From the NCBI RefSeq assembly GCF_006864365.1, contig NZ_QHLJ01000005.1, forward strand, positions 1 through 64,000: a stretch of DNA of 64,000 nt. The letters are read 5' to 3'. Position numbers and translations under genes: made by a program. Of the stretch, positions 7,724-15,929 are shown piece after piece (positions within the stretch are counted from its first letter, which is position 1; each line of letters opens with the position of its first letter). The notes beneath the pieces are model-generated. The model had not been told where the DNA came from, searched no databases, and worked only from the letters and a program-made list of their open reading frames with translations. The DNA comes from Campylobacter sp. MIT 99-7217. Lineage in GTDB: Bacteria > Campylobacterota > Campylobacteria > Campylobacterales > Campylobacteraceae.

Positions 7724-8343
7724 TAAGCAAAGAGCTTAAGGCTGAGATTAGATTTTACTATGAAACGCATTTAGATGAAAACAAAGAAGTGGCTAAAAAA
7801 TTTAATGTTTCATATCGCACCTTAATGACTTGGATACAAAAAGAGGGCTGGGAAAAAGGAAAAGGCGTTAAAAAGGTCTTGGAAAGTGATATCAAACAAA
7901 ATTTAATCAAAAAAGAATTTGGCACTATCATTGACGCCACCAGCGAAAAAATCAAAGAAAATGTCAAGGCAAATTTAGGACAAACTTATTATGAACTTAA
8001 TGATTTGGTGCGAAATAACTTGCTTGATAACCTAAGCGATGAGCTTTTAATGAAAGCAATGGGTATTAATTTTTTACAAAAAAACATGGCTTTGGGAGCT
8101 TTGATAGCAAAGGACGAGCTAACTAGAATGCTAAGCCTTAGAAAAGAGGGCAAGGGCGAGCCTTTAATCATCGCTGGAGCTGAAAAATATGTCAATATCT
8201 TAGCCACGCTTCAAAAAAGCTTTTACTCAAACTCAGACGCAAGCTTGAACCTCAATGTGATCAATGTCAGCGAGGATTTAAGCAAGCTTAGCCAAAAAGA
8301 GCTTTTAGAAAGGATACAGGCTTTAGAAGATAAGGAAAAATGA
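7720..8343 (+). CDS. Terminase small subunit (putative)
   Basis: The product has 207 residues. Residues about 5-40 form a helix-turn-helix of the type LDENKEVAKKFNVSYRTLM followed by TWIQKEGW, as in small terminases that recognise packaging sites. The middle is helical and suits ring formation, and the end (LSKLSQKELLERIQAL) is a likely terminase-contact helix. It is coupled to the portal gene by a 4-base overlap. The large subunit follows 930 bases later, after two unrelated genes. The assignment rests on HTH type, size and neighbours. Confidence 0.65.
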   Translation: MISKELKAEIRFYYETHLDENKEVAKKFNVSYRTLMTWIQKEGWEKGKGVKKVLESDIKQNLIKKEFGTIIDATSEKIKENVKANLGQTYYELNDLVRNNLLDNLSDELLMKAMGINFLQKNMALGALIAKDELTRMLSLRKEGKGEPLIIAGAEKYVNILATLQKSFYSNSDASLNLNVINVSEDLSKLSQKELLERIQALEDKEK

Positions 8344-8377
8344 ATTAAGCTTAAGCTGGGTTTTAATGTATTTTTTC

Positions 8378-8383
8378 TATAAT
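8378..8383 (+). promoter_or_regulatory. -10 box TATAAT for the secreted-protein pair
   Basis: TATAAT lies 30 bases upstream of TTG 8409 with AAGGAG between. No TTGCCC box is present at the 24-bp distance seen for the structural operons, so this unit looks independently controlled. Confidence 0.55.
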
Positions 8384-8408
8384 TTTTAAGTTTTTTAAGG
8401 AGAATACA

Positions 8409-8924
8409 TTGACAAAATCAAATCTTATTAAAACTTCTTTAACTTGTTTTTTAGCCTTAAATTTAGCACACAGCAACCTCAATGCGAGTTATTTAAATTT
8501 AGATAAATCCTCGCACAAAACAATACAAGAGCAAAATTTAAAAAAGTATTTAGCCCTTTGCGATGATATAGTGCAATTACATTCTTATTATTCTTTGATA
8601 ATGCTTAAAGAGCAAGATTTTTTCAAACTCAAAAACACAGAAAACATACAAGAAAAACAAAGATTAAGAAAATATCTTAAGGAATTAGACAAGGTTATAA
8701 GCACTGCTAAAAAAAGAATTGATTTAAAACAAGATCAAAGCTTAAAAAAAGCAGATTTAAAAGTGTATTATTCCTCGATAGCTTTAAAAAATATCTTAGA
8801 AAGCCTTTTAGATAATGATTTTATGAATCTTATGGGTGGTTTTGAAACAAGCATTTTAAAGGATTTTGATATTATAGAATTTGGTAAGGGCGTGGAAGAA
8901 GCAAACAAGGCTTTAAGGGCATAA
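8409..8924 (+). CDS. Small exported protein, candidate prophage moron
   Basis: This 171-residue protein has a classical signal peptide: basic MTKSNLIKT, a hydrophobic core SLTCFLALNLAH, and a likely cut after NLNA (about residue 26). The mature part is helical and charged (KYLALCDDIVQLHSYYSLIM, later IDLKQDQSLKKADLK). The start is TTG 8409 with AAGGAG seven bases upstream. It has its own TATAAT and sits between the small and large terminase genes, which are usually adjacent. An exported product with its own promoter inside a late module is typical of lysogeny-expressed cargo. No family is recognised. Confidence 0.55.
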   Translation: MTKSNLIKTSLTCFLALNLAHSNLNASYLNLDKSSHKTIQEQNLKKYLALCDDIVQLHSYYSLIMLKEQDFFKLKNTENIQEKQRLRKYLKELDKVISTAKKRIDLKQDQSLKKADLKVYYSSIALKNILESLLDNDFMNLMGGFETSILKDFDIIEFGKGVEEANKALRA

Positions 8925-9245
8925 ATGTCAAAAAGTAGGAATTTAGCTTATATTCATACTACTTTTTCCTATATATTGAAACAAAAACAAAGAAATGAAG
9001 TAAATTTCATTCAAAAAGTGCTTTGTAATGTTATTTTACCCCGATTTGATGATTTTAGCAAGGATTACAAATATTTTAAAAATTTAAAATCTTATAAAAG
9101 TTTTGAAGAATGCTTGAGTTTCATTTTTGAAATTGATTTAAAACAAATTGAAAATATATTAAAAAAGCTTGATGAGTTTAAAAACTTGCAAAATCAAGCC
9201 CCCTTGTGCTTAAAGGTAGAACTTTCTCAATTTTTGCCCCTTTAA
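8925..9245 (+). CDS. Hypothetical protein paired with the exported protein
   Basis: The product has 106 residues and begins directly after the stop of the exported-protein gene. It is basic at the start (MSKSRNLAYIHTTFSYILKQ) and helical and aromatic-rich throughout, with no signal peptide or membrane segment. It ends in SQFLPL. Its last codons contain the TTGCCC box of the terminase promoter. The tight spacing implies co-transcription with the exported protein. Function is unknown. Confidence 0.5.
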   Translation: MSKSRNLAYIHTTFSYILKQKQRNEVNFIQKVLCNVILPRFDDFSKDYKYFKNLKSYKSFEECLSFIFEIDLKQIENILKKLDEFKNLQNQAPLCLKVELSQFLPL

Positions 9246-9269
9246 AAAAGCTTAAAAACGAGCTAAATT
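9234..9269 (+). promoter_or_regulatory. Phage promoter, TTGCCC-24 bp-TAAATT class, site 3 (terminase)
   Basis: TTGCCCCTTT (from 9234) is followed after 24 bases by TAAATT (9264-9269). The predicted start of transcription, about 9275-9277, coincides with ATG 9276, which lacks a Shine-Dalgarno. Confidence 0.6.
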
Positions 9270-9275
9270 AAGCTT

Positions 9276-10835
9276 ATGAAAGATATTAAAGACTATCAAA
9301 AAGAACTTTTAATAAGAGAATTGGCCAAAAAAGACTTTTACACCTTTTTAAAGCTAAAATGGGAAAGATACAACAAAATGCCTTTTTTGGATAATTGGCA
9401 TTTTAAGTTTTTGTGCGAAATTTTAAAAAACACCCTACCTTTTAAGACAAAAAACGAGGATTTAATAACTCGTTTAATGCTTAACATGCCTCCAAGTTAT
9501 GGCAAAACTGAAACCATAGCAAGAAGCTTTATCGCTTGGGCTTTGGGAAATGCACCTGAGAGAAAATTCATTTATATATCTTACAGCGATGAGCTTTGCA
9601 AAAAAATCTCAAATCAAGTAAGGGATTTAATCAAATCACAATTTTTTCAAAGCATTTTTAACTTCAAACCCTCTTTTTTGCAAGATAATTCAAGCGAATT
9701 TGTTTTGCGTGAGGGTGGAGGACTTTTCGTAACCACGCTTAAAAGTGCCATAACAGGCTTTCACGCTCATCAAATCTTAATCGATGATCCCATTAAAGTA
9801 AGCGAAATGTCAAGCAAGGCAAGCCGTAATTTAGTAAATCAAAACTTCAAAGAAAGCGTTTTAAGCCGTTTGCAAGATACAAGCTCAAATATCACTATCT
9901 TAATGCAAAGGCTAGGCTATGAAGATCTTTGTGGCTTTTTGCTTGATGAGAGAAATTTTGAAAAAGATATTATAAAAAAATGGCAAATCATCAAGCTTGA
10001 AGCCTTAAATGATGAGCAAAAAGAGTATAAAATGGGCGATTTTTACTACAAAAGGGCTAAAAATGAAGCCCTTTTCCCACTCAAGCACGATTTAAACCAG
10101 CTTAAAGAGCTTAAGCTTCAAATGGGCGATGATGAGTTTTCAACGCAGTATCAACAAGAACCCCAAGCCAAAGAAGCTGGCTTTTTTGAGGCTATTTATT
10201 TTAAAGAAGTGCCAAGTTATGAGCTAAACGAGCATTATGAATATATTTTCGTTGATAATGCAACAAGCCTTGAAAAAAACGCAGATAATAGAGCTATCGT
10301 TGTTTTAGGCGTGGATAGGGTTGAAAAAAACGAGCGTTACATTGTCAAAGATTGCTTTTTTGGCATTTGGGACGAGGAAAAGACCATAAGCGTTTTGATA
10401 GAAGCCTTGCTAAAATATCCAAAGGCTAAATGCTTTATAGAAAGCGAGGGCGGAGGGCTGATCTTAGCTAGGCTTTTAAACAAAGAAATTATTAGAGTGA
10501 ATGAAAAGCTTAAAAGAACGGCAAAAAGCATAATCACAAATGAGATCAAAACCTACGCTCCAAGCCGTAAAATCTCAAAAGTAGAAAAAATAAAAGCCTT
10601 AAAACCTTATTATAACAGCGGTTTTTTGTGCTTTTTAAATACAGCTTATGGCTTAGGGCAGATCAAAAAAGAGCTTTTAAGCTTTAATCCAGCTAAGCCT
10701 TTTAGGAAAGATGATTGCATTGATTGCATAGCAAGCTGTGTGATAAATAGCGAGGTTATAGCTCCTTATTCACAAGAAATTAAGCCTAAAAAGAGTTTGA
10801 GACAAACAGCTTACAAGTCTAAATGGAGGATTTAA
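9276..10835 (+). CDS. Terminase large subunit (ATPase-nuclease)
   Basis: The product has 519 residues. The N-terminal packaging ATPase shows a Walker A-like LNMPPSYGKTE near residue 75 and Walker B/DEAD-like HQILIDDPIK near residue 170. A coupling motif region follows (SSNITILMQRLGYEDLCGF). The C-terminal RNase H-like nuclease has FVDNATSLEKNADNRAIVVL (first acid), AKCFIESEGGG (second) and DDCIDCIASCV (third acids). It cleaves and pumps phage DNA into the prohead through the portal. ATG 9276 has no ribosome site and lies at the predicted transcription start of the TTGCCC-type promoter. Length and motif order are normal for the family. Confidence 0.9.
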   Translation: MKDIKDYQKELLIRELAKKDFYTFLKLKWERYNKMPFLDNWHFKFLCEILKNTLPFKTKNEDLITRLMLNMPPSYGKTETIARSFIAWALGNAPERKFIYISYSDELCKKISNQVRDLIKSQFFQSIFNFKPSFLQDNSSEFVLREGGGLFVTTLKSAITGFHAHQILIDDPIKVSEMSSKASRNLVNQNFKESVLSRLQDTSSNITILMQRLGYEDLCGFLLDERNFEKDIIKKWQIIKLEALNDEQKEYKMGDFYYKRAKNEALFPLKHDLNQLKELKLQMGDDEFSTQYQQEPQAKEAGFFEAIYFKEVPSYELNEHYEYIFVDNATSLEKNADNRAIVVLGVDRVEKNERYIVKDCFFGIWDEEKTISVLIEALLKYPKAKCFIESEGGGLILARLLNKEIIRVNEKLKRTAKSIITNEIKTYAPSRKISKVEKIKALKPYYNSGFLCFLNTAYGLGQIKKELLSFNPAKPFRKDDCIDCIASCVINSEVIAPYSQEIKPKKSLRQTAYKSKWRI

Positions 10836-11042
10836 GGACTATATCCATTTTTTTATCTATCTTTTAAAAAATGTTGATTAGATTTTTATAAGTAAAAACC
10901 ATTTATTAAATACTTAAATTTAAGATAATTTATACTTTATACTTGCCTAAATAATGCTTTTTAAAGCCTTGCTTAAATCTTGCCCCTTTTTAAAAAAATG
11001 AAAAAAACCTACAATTTAGCACAAATTTAAAGGAGCGTTTAA
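10836..11042 (+). promoter_or_regulatory. Intergenic region with phage promoter site 4 (TTGCCC at 10980, TACAAT at 11010)
   Basis: This 207-base AT-rich gap separates terminase from the capsid operon. TTGCCCCTTT starts at 10980, with exactly 24 bases to TACAAT (11010-11015), so transcription should begin near 11022. AAAGGAGCG then precedes ATG 11043. The rest holds no open frame or clear hairpin. Confidence 0.65.
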
Positions 11043-11597
11043 ATGGACATACCAAATACACCAGCCTTAAGCAAAGAAGAGCAGCTTCAAACTCTTGAAA
11101 ATGAGATCTCACAAGCAGAACAAAGCTTAGAAAGTGATTTTGCTAAATTTGCAAGTTCTCAAATAGATGAGAAAATGGAAGAGCTTTTCTTTGAAAACAA
11201 AGAAGAGTTCATCAAAGCTATTCTTAGCATGCAAAATAATTTTTTGCAAGAAAATTATAATGCCTTGCTTCAAAAAAGAGACAATCTCAAAGGGCAAATC
11301 GCACAAGAAAAGCAATTTGCAGATATTGAAAAGGCTCAGCAAGAGTTTTTAGCTAAGCACCCTGATGCCAATATGGAGGAGCTTTTAGCTCTTTATTATG
11401 AAGAGCTTGGAACTCGCTACAAAAAAGAGCTTGATAACTTACCTCCAAATGAGTTTTTTGAAGCATTGTATCAAATCCAAAAGCAAAGAAGCGGTGGCAA
11501 AGAAGAAGAAAATTTGCCAAAGGATCTAAATGCAAGCAGTGGGGATGTGAGCGAGGCAAAATTTGATTATGATGATATGCCTATGAATAGAATTTAA
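11043..11597 (+). CDS. Scaffold-like protein upstream of the capsid gene
   Basis: This 184-residue, acidic, highly helical protein (Glu/Gln/Leu-rich coiled coil over residues 8-110) sits directly before the capsid genes, the usual place of the scaffolding protein. The end is disordered and acidic (KEEENLPKDLNASSGDVSEA). A strong AAAGGAGCG ribosome site precedes ATG. Scaffolds guide prohead assembly and then leave. Assignment is by position and composition, not by a motif. Confidence 0.55.
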   Translation: MDIPNTPALSKEEQLQTLENEISQAEQSLESDFAKFASSQIDEKMEELFFENKEEFIKAILSMQNNFLQENYNALLQKRDNLKGQIAQEKQFADIEKAQQEFLAKHPDANMEELLALYYEELGTRYKKELDNLPPNEFFEALYQIQKQRSGGKEEENLPKDLNASSGDVSEAKFDYDDMPMNRI

Positions 11598-11611
11598 AAA
11601 GGAGAACAAAA

Positions 11612-11980
11612 ATGTATCAACAACAAGTTAAACATGTGCCTTATTTAGCTAAGGCTGTGATCAATTTAGACGAGACTATCAAGGGTTATAAAGCCATTGT
11701 TTTACCAGCAGGTGCTGAGATTTTGCAAGTAAGCGTTGAAATCAAAACTCCAAATACAGCTGGCGGAAAAAAAGCTACGCCCTTAAACATAGGACTTAAT
11801 GAAGTGGAGGACTTTTTCATCAAAGATATTGATTTAAGTGCTGAGGGAACGCACACATCAGCTAAGATCACAAGTATGAATGAAAAAAGTTTTGTAAGCG
11901 TCAATACTGAAAACTCAAACGCTAAAATCATCTTAAGAGTGCTTTATTTTTTAAAAAGCGAAATAATGACTGAATATTAA
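11612..11980 (+). CDS. Putative capsid accessory (decoration-like) protein
   Basis: This 122-residue beta-rich protein, without a signal peptide, reads MYQQQVKHVPYLAKAVINLD then VLPAGAEILQVSVEIKT, and ends in ILRVLYFLKSEIMTEY. It lies between the scaffold-like and major capsid genes, each with its own AAGGAG site, so it should be made in large amount. Size and place fit a head decoration or stabilising protein. No family is recognised. Confidence 0.5.
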   Translation: MYQQQVKHVPYLAKAVINLDETIKGYKAIVLPAGAEILQVSVEIKTPNTAGGKKATPLNIGLNEVEDFFIKDIDLSAEGTHTSAKITSMNEKSFVSVNTENSNAKIILRVLYFLKSEIMTEY

Positions 11981-11992
11981 AAGGAGTGAAAA

Positions 11993-13171
11993 ATGCCATT
12001 AAATGAACTTAACAAAATCAATATAGCTGATTGGAAAAATGATCCTAATGTTGCCGTAAATATCGGCAAGATAATAGAAAAGGCAAGCTGGAGAAAGAGC
12101 ATTTGGGAGCCTTTTGCTGGTGGGGGAAGTGATAGAGGTATAAGAACTTATAATGTGCCAGATACCGAGCCTTATAGACCACGCCTTAAAACAAAGCTCA
12201 TGGGCGATGGAGTTCGTGGAAATGCTGACCTTGAAACAAATTTTGATAATCTAGAAATCCTAAGCCAAACGATATATCCTGAAGTTATCGCTAATGCCTT
12301 GCTCAGTCCTATCAAATTGTATGAACGCTCAAGCCAAATTAACTTCATCAAGGAAGCAACGGATAGCTTAACTGATTGGATGGTGGATAGAAGAGATAGG
12401 CAATTTGTAACTGCTTTAAGCAATGATATCAGCAACTGCGTAGTGTGTGATCAGGCTTTAGGTTTTAAAGATAGCTCAAGACAAAAAGATACGCAAAGTG
12501 CAAGCAAACAAATCGTAGCTGGCGATGTTTGTAATGTCAAAGCTCTAAGAAGAGCCATTTTTATGGCTAGAACAGGCAAAAACTACAAAGGACAAGATAC
12601 CTTTCCTATCAAGCCTATAAGAAGCATTGCACACAATCAAGGGGGCTTAAATGTGCAAAATTATTCTTATATCATCTTGCTTGATACTTATCAATGCAAC
12701 CAGCTTAAAAATGATCCTGAATGGAAAGAAATGCAAAAAGTGGGCAACAGAGGGGACAAAAACAACATATTTACAGGACTTATAGGGCTTATTGATGAAT
12801 GTCCTGTCATTGATATGGGCGTTTGGACGCAAACGCAAAGTGGCTTTTTAAACTCCACCATAAGCGATACGGATTTTTACGAAAATATCAATCACAAAAA
12901 TCACGCCAAGCTAACCCCACCTAGTGCTTATGCAGATAAACAAGCTGTTAGCATAGGCTTTTTAATCGGTGCTTCAGCTTTGGTTTTGGCTGGAAATGAT
13001 ACGGTCAATTTTTACATCGATGATACTCAAGATGCGGGCAGAAAGACGATTTGCGGAGCAGATAGGATACTTGCTATTTCAAAGGCAAGATATGAACAAG
13101 ATGGCAAGTTTTTAAATGCTTATAATAACATTGATTTTGCTGTGATAGGGATATTCTCAAGCCACGAGTAA
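11993..13171 (+). CDS. Major capsid protein, N4-gp56 type
   Basis: This 392-residue protein has several landmarks I associate with the N4-gp56 capsid family. They are FAGGGSDRGI near residue 43, KLMGDGVRGNADLETNFDNL near residue 70, SLTDWMVDRRDRQFVTALSN near residue 125, and the late segment YIILLDTYQCNQLKNDPEW followed by GNRGDKNNIFTGLIGLIDEC. The fold is expected to be HK97-like and to form the icosahedral shell. An AAAAGGAGTG site precedes ATG 11993. The scaffold-like, accessory and capsid genes form one tightly spaced operon. Confidence 0.85.
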   Translation: MPLNELNKINIADWKNDPNVAVNIGKIIEKASWRKSIWEPFAGGGSDRGIRTYNVPDTEPYRPRLKTKLMGDGVRGNADLETNFDNLEILSQTIYPEVIANALLSPIKLYERSSQINFIKEATDSLTDWMVDRRDRQFVTALSNDISNCVVCDQALGFKDSSRQKDTQSASKQIVAGDVCNVKALRRAIFMARTGKNYKGQDTFPIKPIRSIAHNQGGLNVQNYSYIILLDTYQCNQLKNDPEWKEMQKVGNRGDKNNIFTGLIGLIDECPVIDMGVWTQTQSGFLNSTISDTDFYENINHKNHAKLTPPSAYADKQAVSIGFLIGASALVLAGNDTVNFYIDDTQDAGRKTICGADRILAISKARYEQDGKFLNAYNNIDFAVIGIFSSHE

Positions 13172-13182
13172 AGGAAAGCTAA

Positions 13183-14112
13183 GTGAATTATGAAAATGCA
13201 AATTTGGCTGAAATTTCAAGGCTAAAAGATGAGCTTAAAGAGCTTTTAAATGAAGCAAAATTAAGCTTAGAGCAAGAGGCTATCAATGAAAAATTAGCCT
13301 TTAGCTTTGAAAGCTTAAAAGATGAGCTAAAAGCTCTTTTGCAAAAGCAGAGTAAAGAAAGCAAAGAAAGTTTAGAAAAGGACTTTAAGCTTAGCGTTCA
13401 AACCAGCACTAAAGAGCTTTTTGAGCAAAGCAAAGAAGAAGCTTTAGACGAGATCAAGCAAGGCTTTGATTATGCAAATTTAAGCGAGGAAGTGATTAAA
13501 AACTTCACGGAGCAAGAAAGTATTTTGGATAATTTTAGATTGGTTTTAAAAACAAGACTAGAAAATGTCCCAGTTGCAGACATCGTTGATAATTTCAAAG
13601 AGGATTTAAACGCACATTTTGAAAAAAGCGTTAACGAATGCGAAAAAATAGAACAAAAGCTTAAAAACGAGCTTGAAAATGTTAATTTTAATTTTCACAA
13701 TATGCTAGAGGAAAAAAGCGAGGAGGTTTTAAAAGCTTTCATCGAAGAACACAAAAGCGAGCTTTTTAAGCCCTTTTCTTTGGCTTTTTTGAAAAATGAT
13801 TTGTTAAAAGATGAGGATTTTAAAGCTGCTTACAAAAAAGAAGCAAGATTAGTGCTAAGTTTGCACCTTGAAAACACAAAACTTAAAGATGAGTTTGAAA
13901 ACGCACTTTTAAATTTAAATGGGCAAATAAGCGAGGATTTTTTTCAAAGCGAGTATTTGAAAGAACAACGCTTTTTGCAAAATATCGTTTTATCGAGTTT
14001 GGCTTTAGGAAATGAGCTTAAAATCTTGCAAGAAAATATGAAATGGTTAAAATCCTTTAAACAAAACGAGGATTTAAACACATATATGCACAATACTTAT
14101 AAGGTGATTTGA
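13183..14112 (+). CDS. Coiled-coil virion-associated protein
   Basis: This 309-residue protein is almost entirely Glu/Lys/Leu coiled coil (SRLKDELKELLNEAKLSLEQ at the start). It resembles in composition the fibre proteins at 1-1044 and the N-terminus of the 2654-5110 fibre. It begins with GTG 13183 after AAGGAAAG, 11 bases beyond the capsid stop. It could be a structural rod, a head fibre or a chaperone; sequence alone does not decide. The gene overlaps its neighbour's start region by one base. Confidence 0.5.
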   Translation: MNYENANLAEISRLKDELKELLNEAKLSLEQEAINEKLAFSFESLKDELKALLQKQSKESKESLEKDFKLSVQTSTKELFEQSKEEALDEIKQGFDYANLSEEVIKNFTEQESILDNFRLVLKTRLENVPVADIVDNFKEDLNAHFEKSVNECEKIEQKLKNELENVNFNFHNMLEEKSEEVLKAFIEEHKSELFKPFSLAFLKNDLLKDEDFKAAYKKEARLVLSLHLENTKLKDEFENALLNLNGQISEDFFQSEYLKEQRFLQNIVLSSLALGNELKILQENMKWLKSFKQNEDLNTYMHNTYKVI

Positions 14113-14855
14113 TGAATTATGAAAAAAACCAAGAAGAATTAGAGCTTGAAAATCAAAAAAAGAGGGAAAGCTTAAATTTAGAACAAGAACAAGAAAAATT
14201 AGAAAATTTAAACGCAGGGGAAAGCTTAACGCAGGAAAATACGCAAAATCAAAACAAAGAAAGACCGCCTCTTGAAAGCTTTATCAAAGATGATGGGCTA
14301 ATGAGGGCTAAGCAAAACTCACAAAGCTTGCAAGATCAAAACACGCAAAATCAAGCTTCAAATTTAGAAAATCAAAACTCTCATGCCTTGCAAAATGAAA
14401 GTTTAAAGCAAGAAAATTTAAACGATACAAATACAGAGCAAAGCTTAGAAAATTTGCAAAATCCACAAAATAAGGAAAGTAGCTTTGTCAAAACAGGCAT
14501 TAAGGGCTTAAATGAGAGATTAGAAAATGAAGATTTAAGCTTGTATGAAGCTTATTTGTTAAAAAAATTTGCAGGCATTGATACAAGAGAGCTTTACAAG
14601 GAAAATGATCCAAAGGCAAATTTAGACTTGAAAGTGAAAAAGCTCAGTGGGGATAGCGATTTTAAAGCCTTGCATGATATTAATTCGGCTATGGAAAGTT
14701 TGAGTAGCATTATAGCAAATGCTGATAAAACAAGTGGCTGGTGGAATAGTTGGGCTAGGTGGTTAAGCGACAAAACAGGACACACTTTATTTGCTGCCGA
14801 TGATGACAATCAACAAAGAATGGCAGATGAGGGCAATGTTTATTTAAAACTTTAG
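14112..14855 (+). CDS. Gln/Asn/Glu-rich virion protein ending at a -1 slippery site
   Basis: The product has 247 residues in the zero frame. The first 125 are low-complexity Gln/Asn/Glu repeats (e.g. ENTQNQNKERPPLESFIKD, QDQNTQNQASNLENQNSH). The rest is an ordered helical domain with GIKGLNERLENEDLSLYEAY and TSGWWNSWARWLSDKTGHTL. ATG 14112 follows AAGGTG at five bases; the TTG three bases earlier is less likely. The frame ends at TAG 14853, immediately after T TTA AAA C, a canonical -1 slip heptamer. A -1 shift adds 43 codons that continue the same helical, acidic style, so the full-length form probably runs to 14980. Confidence 0.6.
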   Translation: MNYEKNQEELELENQKKRESLNLEQEQEKLENLNAGESLTQENTQNQNKERPPLESFIKDDGLMRAKQNSQSLQDQNTQNQASNLENQNSHALQNESLKQENLNDTNTEQSLENLQNPQNKESSFVKTGIKGLNERLENEDLSLYEAYLLKKFAGIDTRELYKENDPKANLDLKVKKLSGDSDFKALHDINSAMESLSSIIANADKTSGWWNSWARWLSDKTGHTLFAADDDNQQRMADEGNVYLKL

Positions 14856-14980
14856 GCGAAGAGGGAACAAATCATTTTTACAATAATCAAAAAGCTTATG
14901 AGTATTTACAACAAGCTGGCGATGATTTTGATCCTGAAGTCTTTGATAGCATTAGAAAATACGGACGAGCTGGGCATTAA
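14843..14980 (+). other. Candidate -1 frameshift site (14843-14849) and 43-codon extension
   Basis: In the zero frame the sequence reads TAT TTA AAA CTT TAG, so T TTA AAA (14843-14849) is an X XXY YYZ slippery heptamer, three bases before the stop. Slipping back one base continues ACT TTA GGC and yields TLGEEGTNHFYNNQKAYEYL, then QQAGDDFDPEVFDSIRKYGR and AGH, with a stop at 14978-14980. No start codon or ribosome site serves this extension alone. No strong downstream stem is evident by eye. A simple indel mutation is the alternative. Confidence 0.5.
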
Positions 14981-15013
14981 ATTTTTTCCAAGCTTTTTAA
15001 AAACTCAATTTTT

Positions 15014-15796
15014 TTACCTTAATCTTTTCAGTTCTTTAGGTAAGACCTTAAGAGTTATGTTATCTTTAACGATTGTGCCATTGTTATCAGTTGTGAAGTA
15101 ACTAATAGGAAAATCTCCAACTTTTTCGCCCTTAAATAAAAAGGTGCTTGTATCGTAGCTTTTGTTTTCTACCTCAAAGCCCCCTTTCGTGCTAGCAAAT
15201 ATGCTAATGCCTCTTAAAACAACGCTTTCGCCCTCTACTAACTCAAGTTTAGGGCTAATGATAGCAACTTTTTTAATGTTAGCATTAGCAAAATTTAGCT
15301 CTTTTAAGCTTTCTTTGATCGTTTTCATGAGTGGGTCAAAATCATCAATGAGGCTGTTTTTGTTGCCCTTTGTATCCTTATCATTGCCTATAGCGTGAAT
15401 GCTGTTTTTAATCTCTGTAAAATAAGTTTTCCAGTCGCTAAGTGCTGTTGTATTTTGTGCATTCATCACGACATTAAAAAGACCTACAAGAGCATTGCAT
15501 TTGTTGATATTTGCATTATCCCAAACGCTTTTAATCATGCTTTGGGCTTGAACCATGTTTTTGATAAGCTCGACAGTGGCATTTTCGTATTTGTTTTTAC
15601 TTTCTAAAGCCTTAAGCTCTAGTTCTTGTTTCATTTTTTCTTCTTCTAAAACAAGTTTTCTGTTATTTAGCTCTATTTCTTCAAGTTTTAAGGCTAGTTC
15701 TAAAACGGCTTTAAATTTCGTTTCTGCGTTCATAGAAAAGCTTTCAAGAGCCTGTGCTGCTAAATTAAAATTATCAATAAAACCTACCGCATTCAT
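15014..15796 (-). CDS. Phage structural-like protein with central coiled coil
   Basis: This 260-residue protein is convergent with the capsid operon. Residues 10-90 are helical with a coiled coil (NRKLVLEEEKMKQELELKAL). The second half is mixed, with VEGESVVLRGISIFASTKGG and a beta-like end FPISYFTTDNNGTIVKDNI. ATG 15796 follows TAAGG at a suitable distance; an in-frame TTG at 15871 has no ribosome site. It is preceded by the fifth TTGCCC-type promoter, so it is probably expressed with the virion genes. No family is recognised. Confidence 0.55.
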   Translation of the reverse strand: MNAVGFIDNFNLAAQALESFSMNAETKFKAVLELALKLEEIELNNRKLVLEEEKMKQELELKALESKNKYENATVELIKNMVQAQSMIKSVWDNANINKCNALVGLFNVVMNAQNTTALSDWKTYFTEIKNSIHAIGNDKDTKGNKNSLIDDFDPLMKTIKESLKELNFANANIKKVAIISPKLELVEGESVVLRGISIFASTKGGFEVENKSYDTSTFLFKGEKVGDFPISYFTTDNNGTIVKDNITLKVLPKELKRLR

Positions 15797-15889
15797 TGCA
15801 AAAACCTTAAATTTAAGCAAGATAGGTGGGTATAAAACTATCTTGCTACAAAAGAAAAAATATGGGTCCAAACAAAAAAGGACGGAAAG

Positions 15890-15925
15890 ATTTTATTTAA
15901 AAAGGCTCATTTAAAAAAAGGGGCA
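15890..15925 (-). promoter_or_regulatory. Phage promoter, TTGCCC-24 bp-TAAAAT class, site 5
   Basis: On the minus strand TTGCCCCTTT starts at 15925, and 24 bases later TAAAAT occupies 15895-15890. It drives the 15014-15796 gene. The TTGCCC box abuts the 3' end of hicB. Confidence 0.6.
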
Positions 15926-15929
15926 AAAT

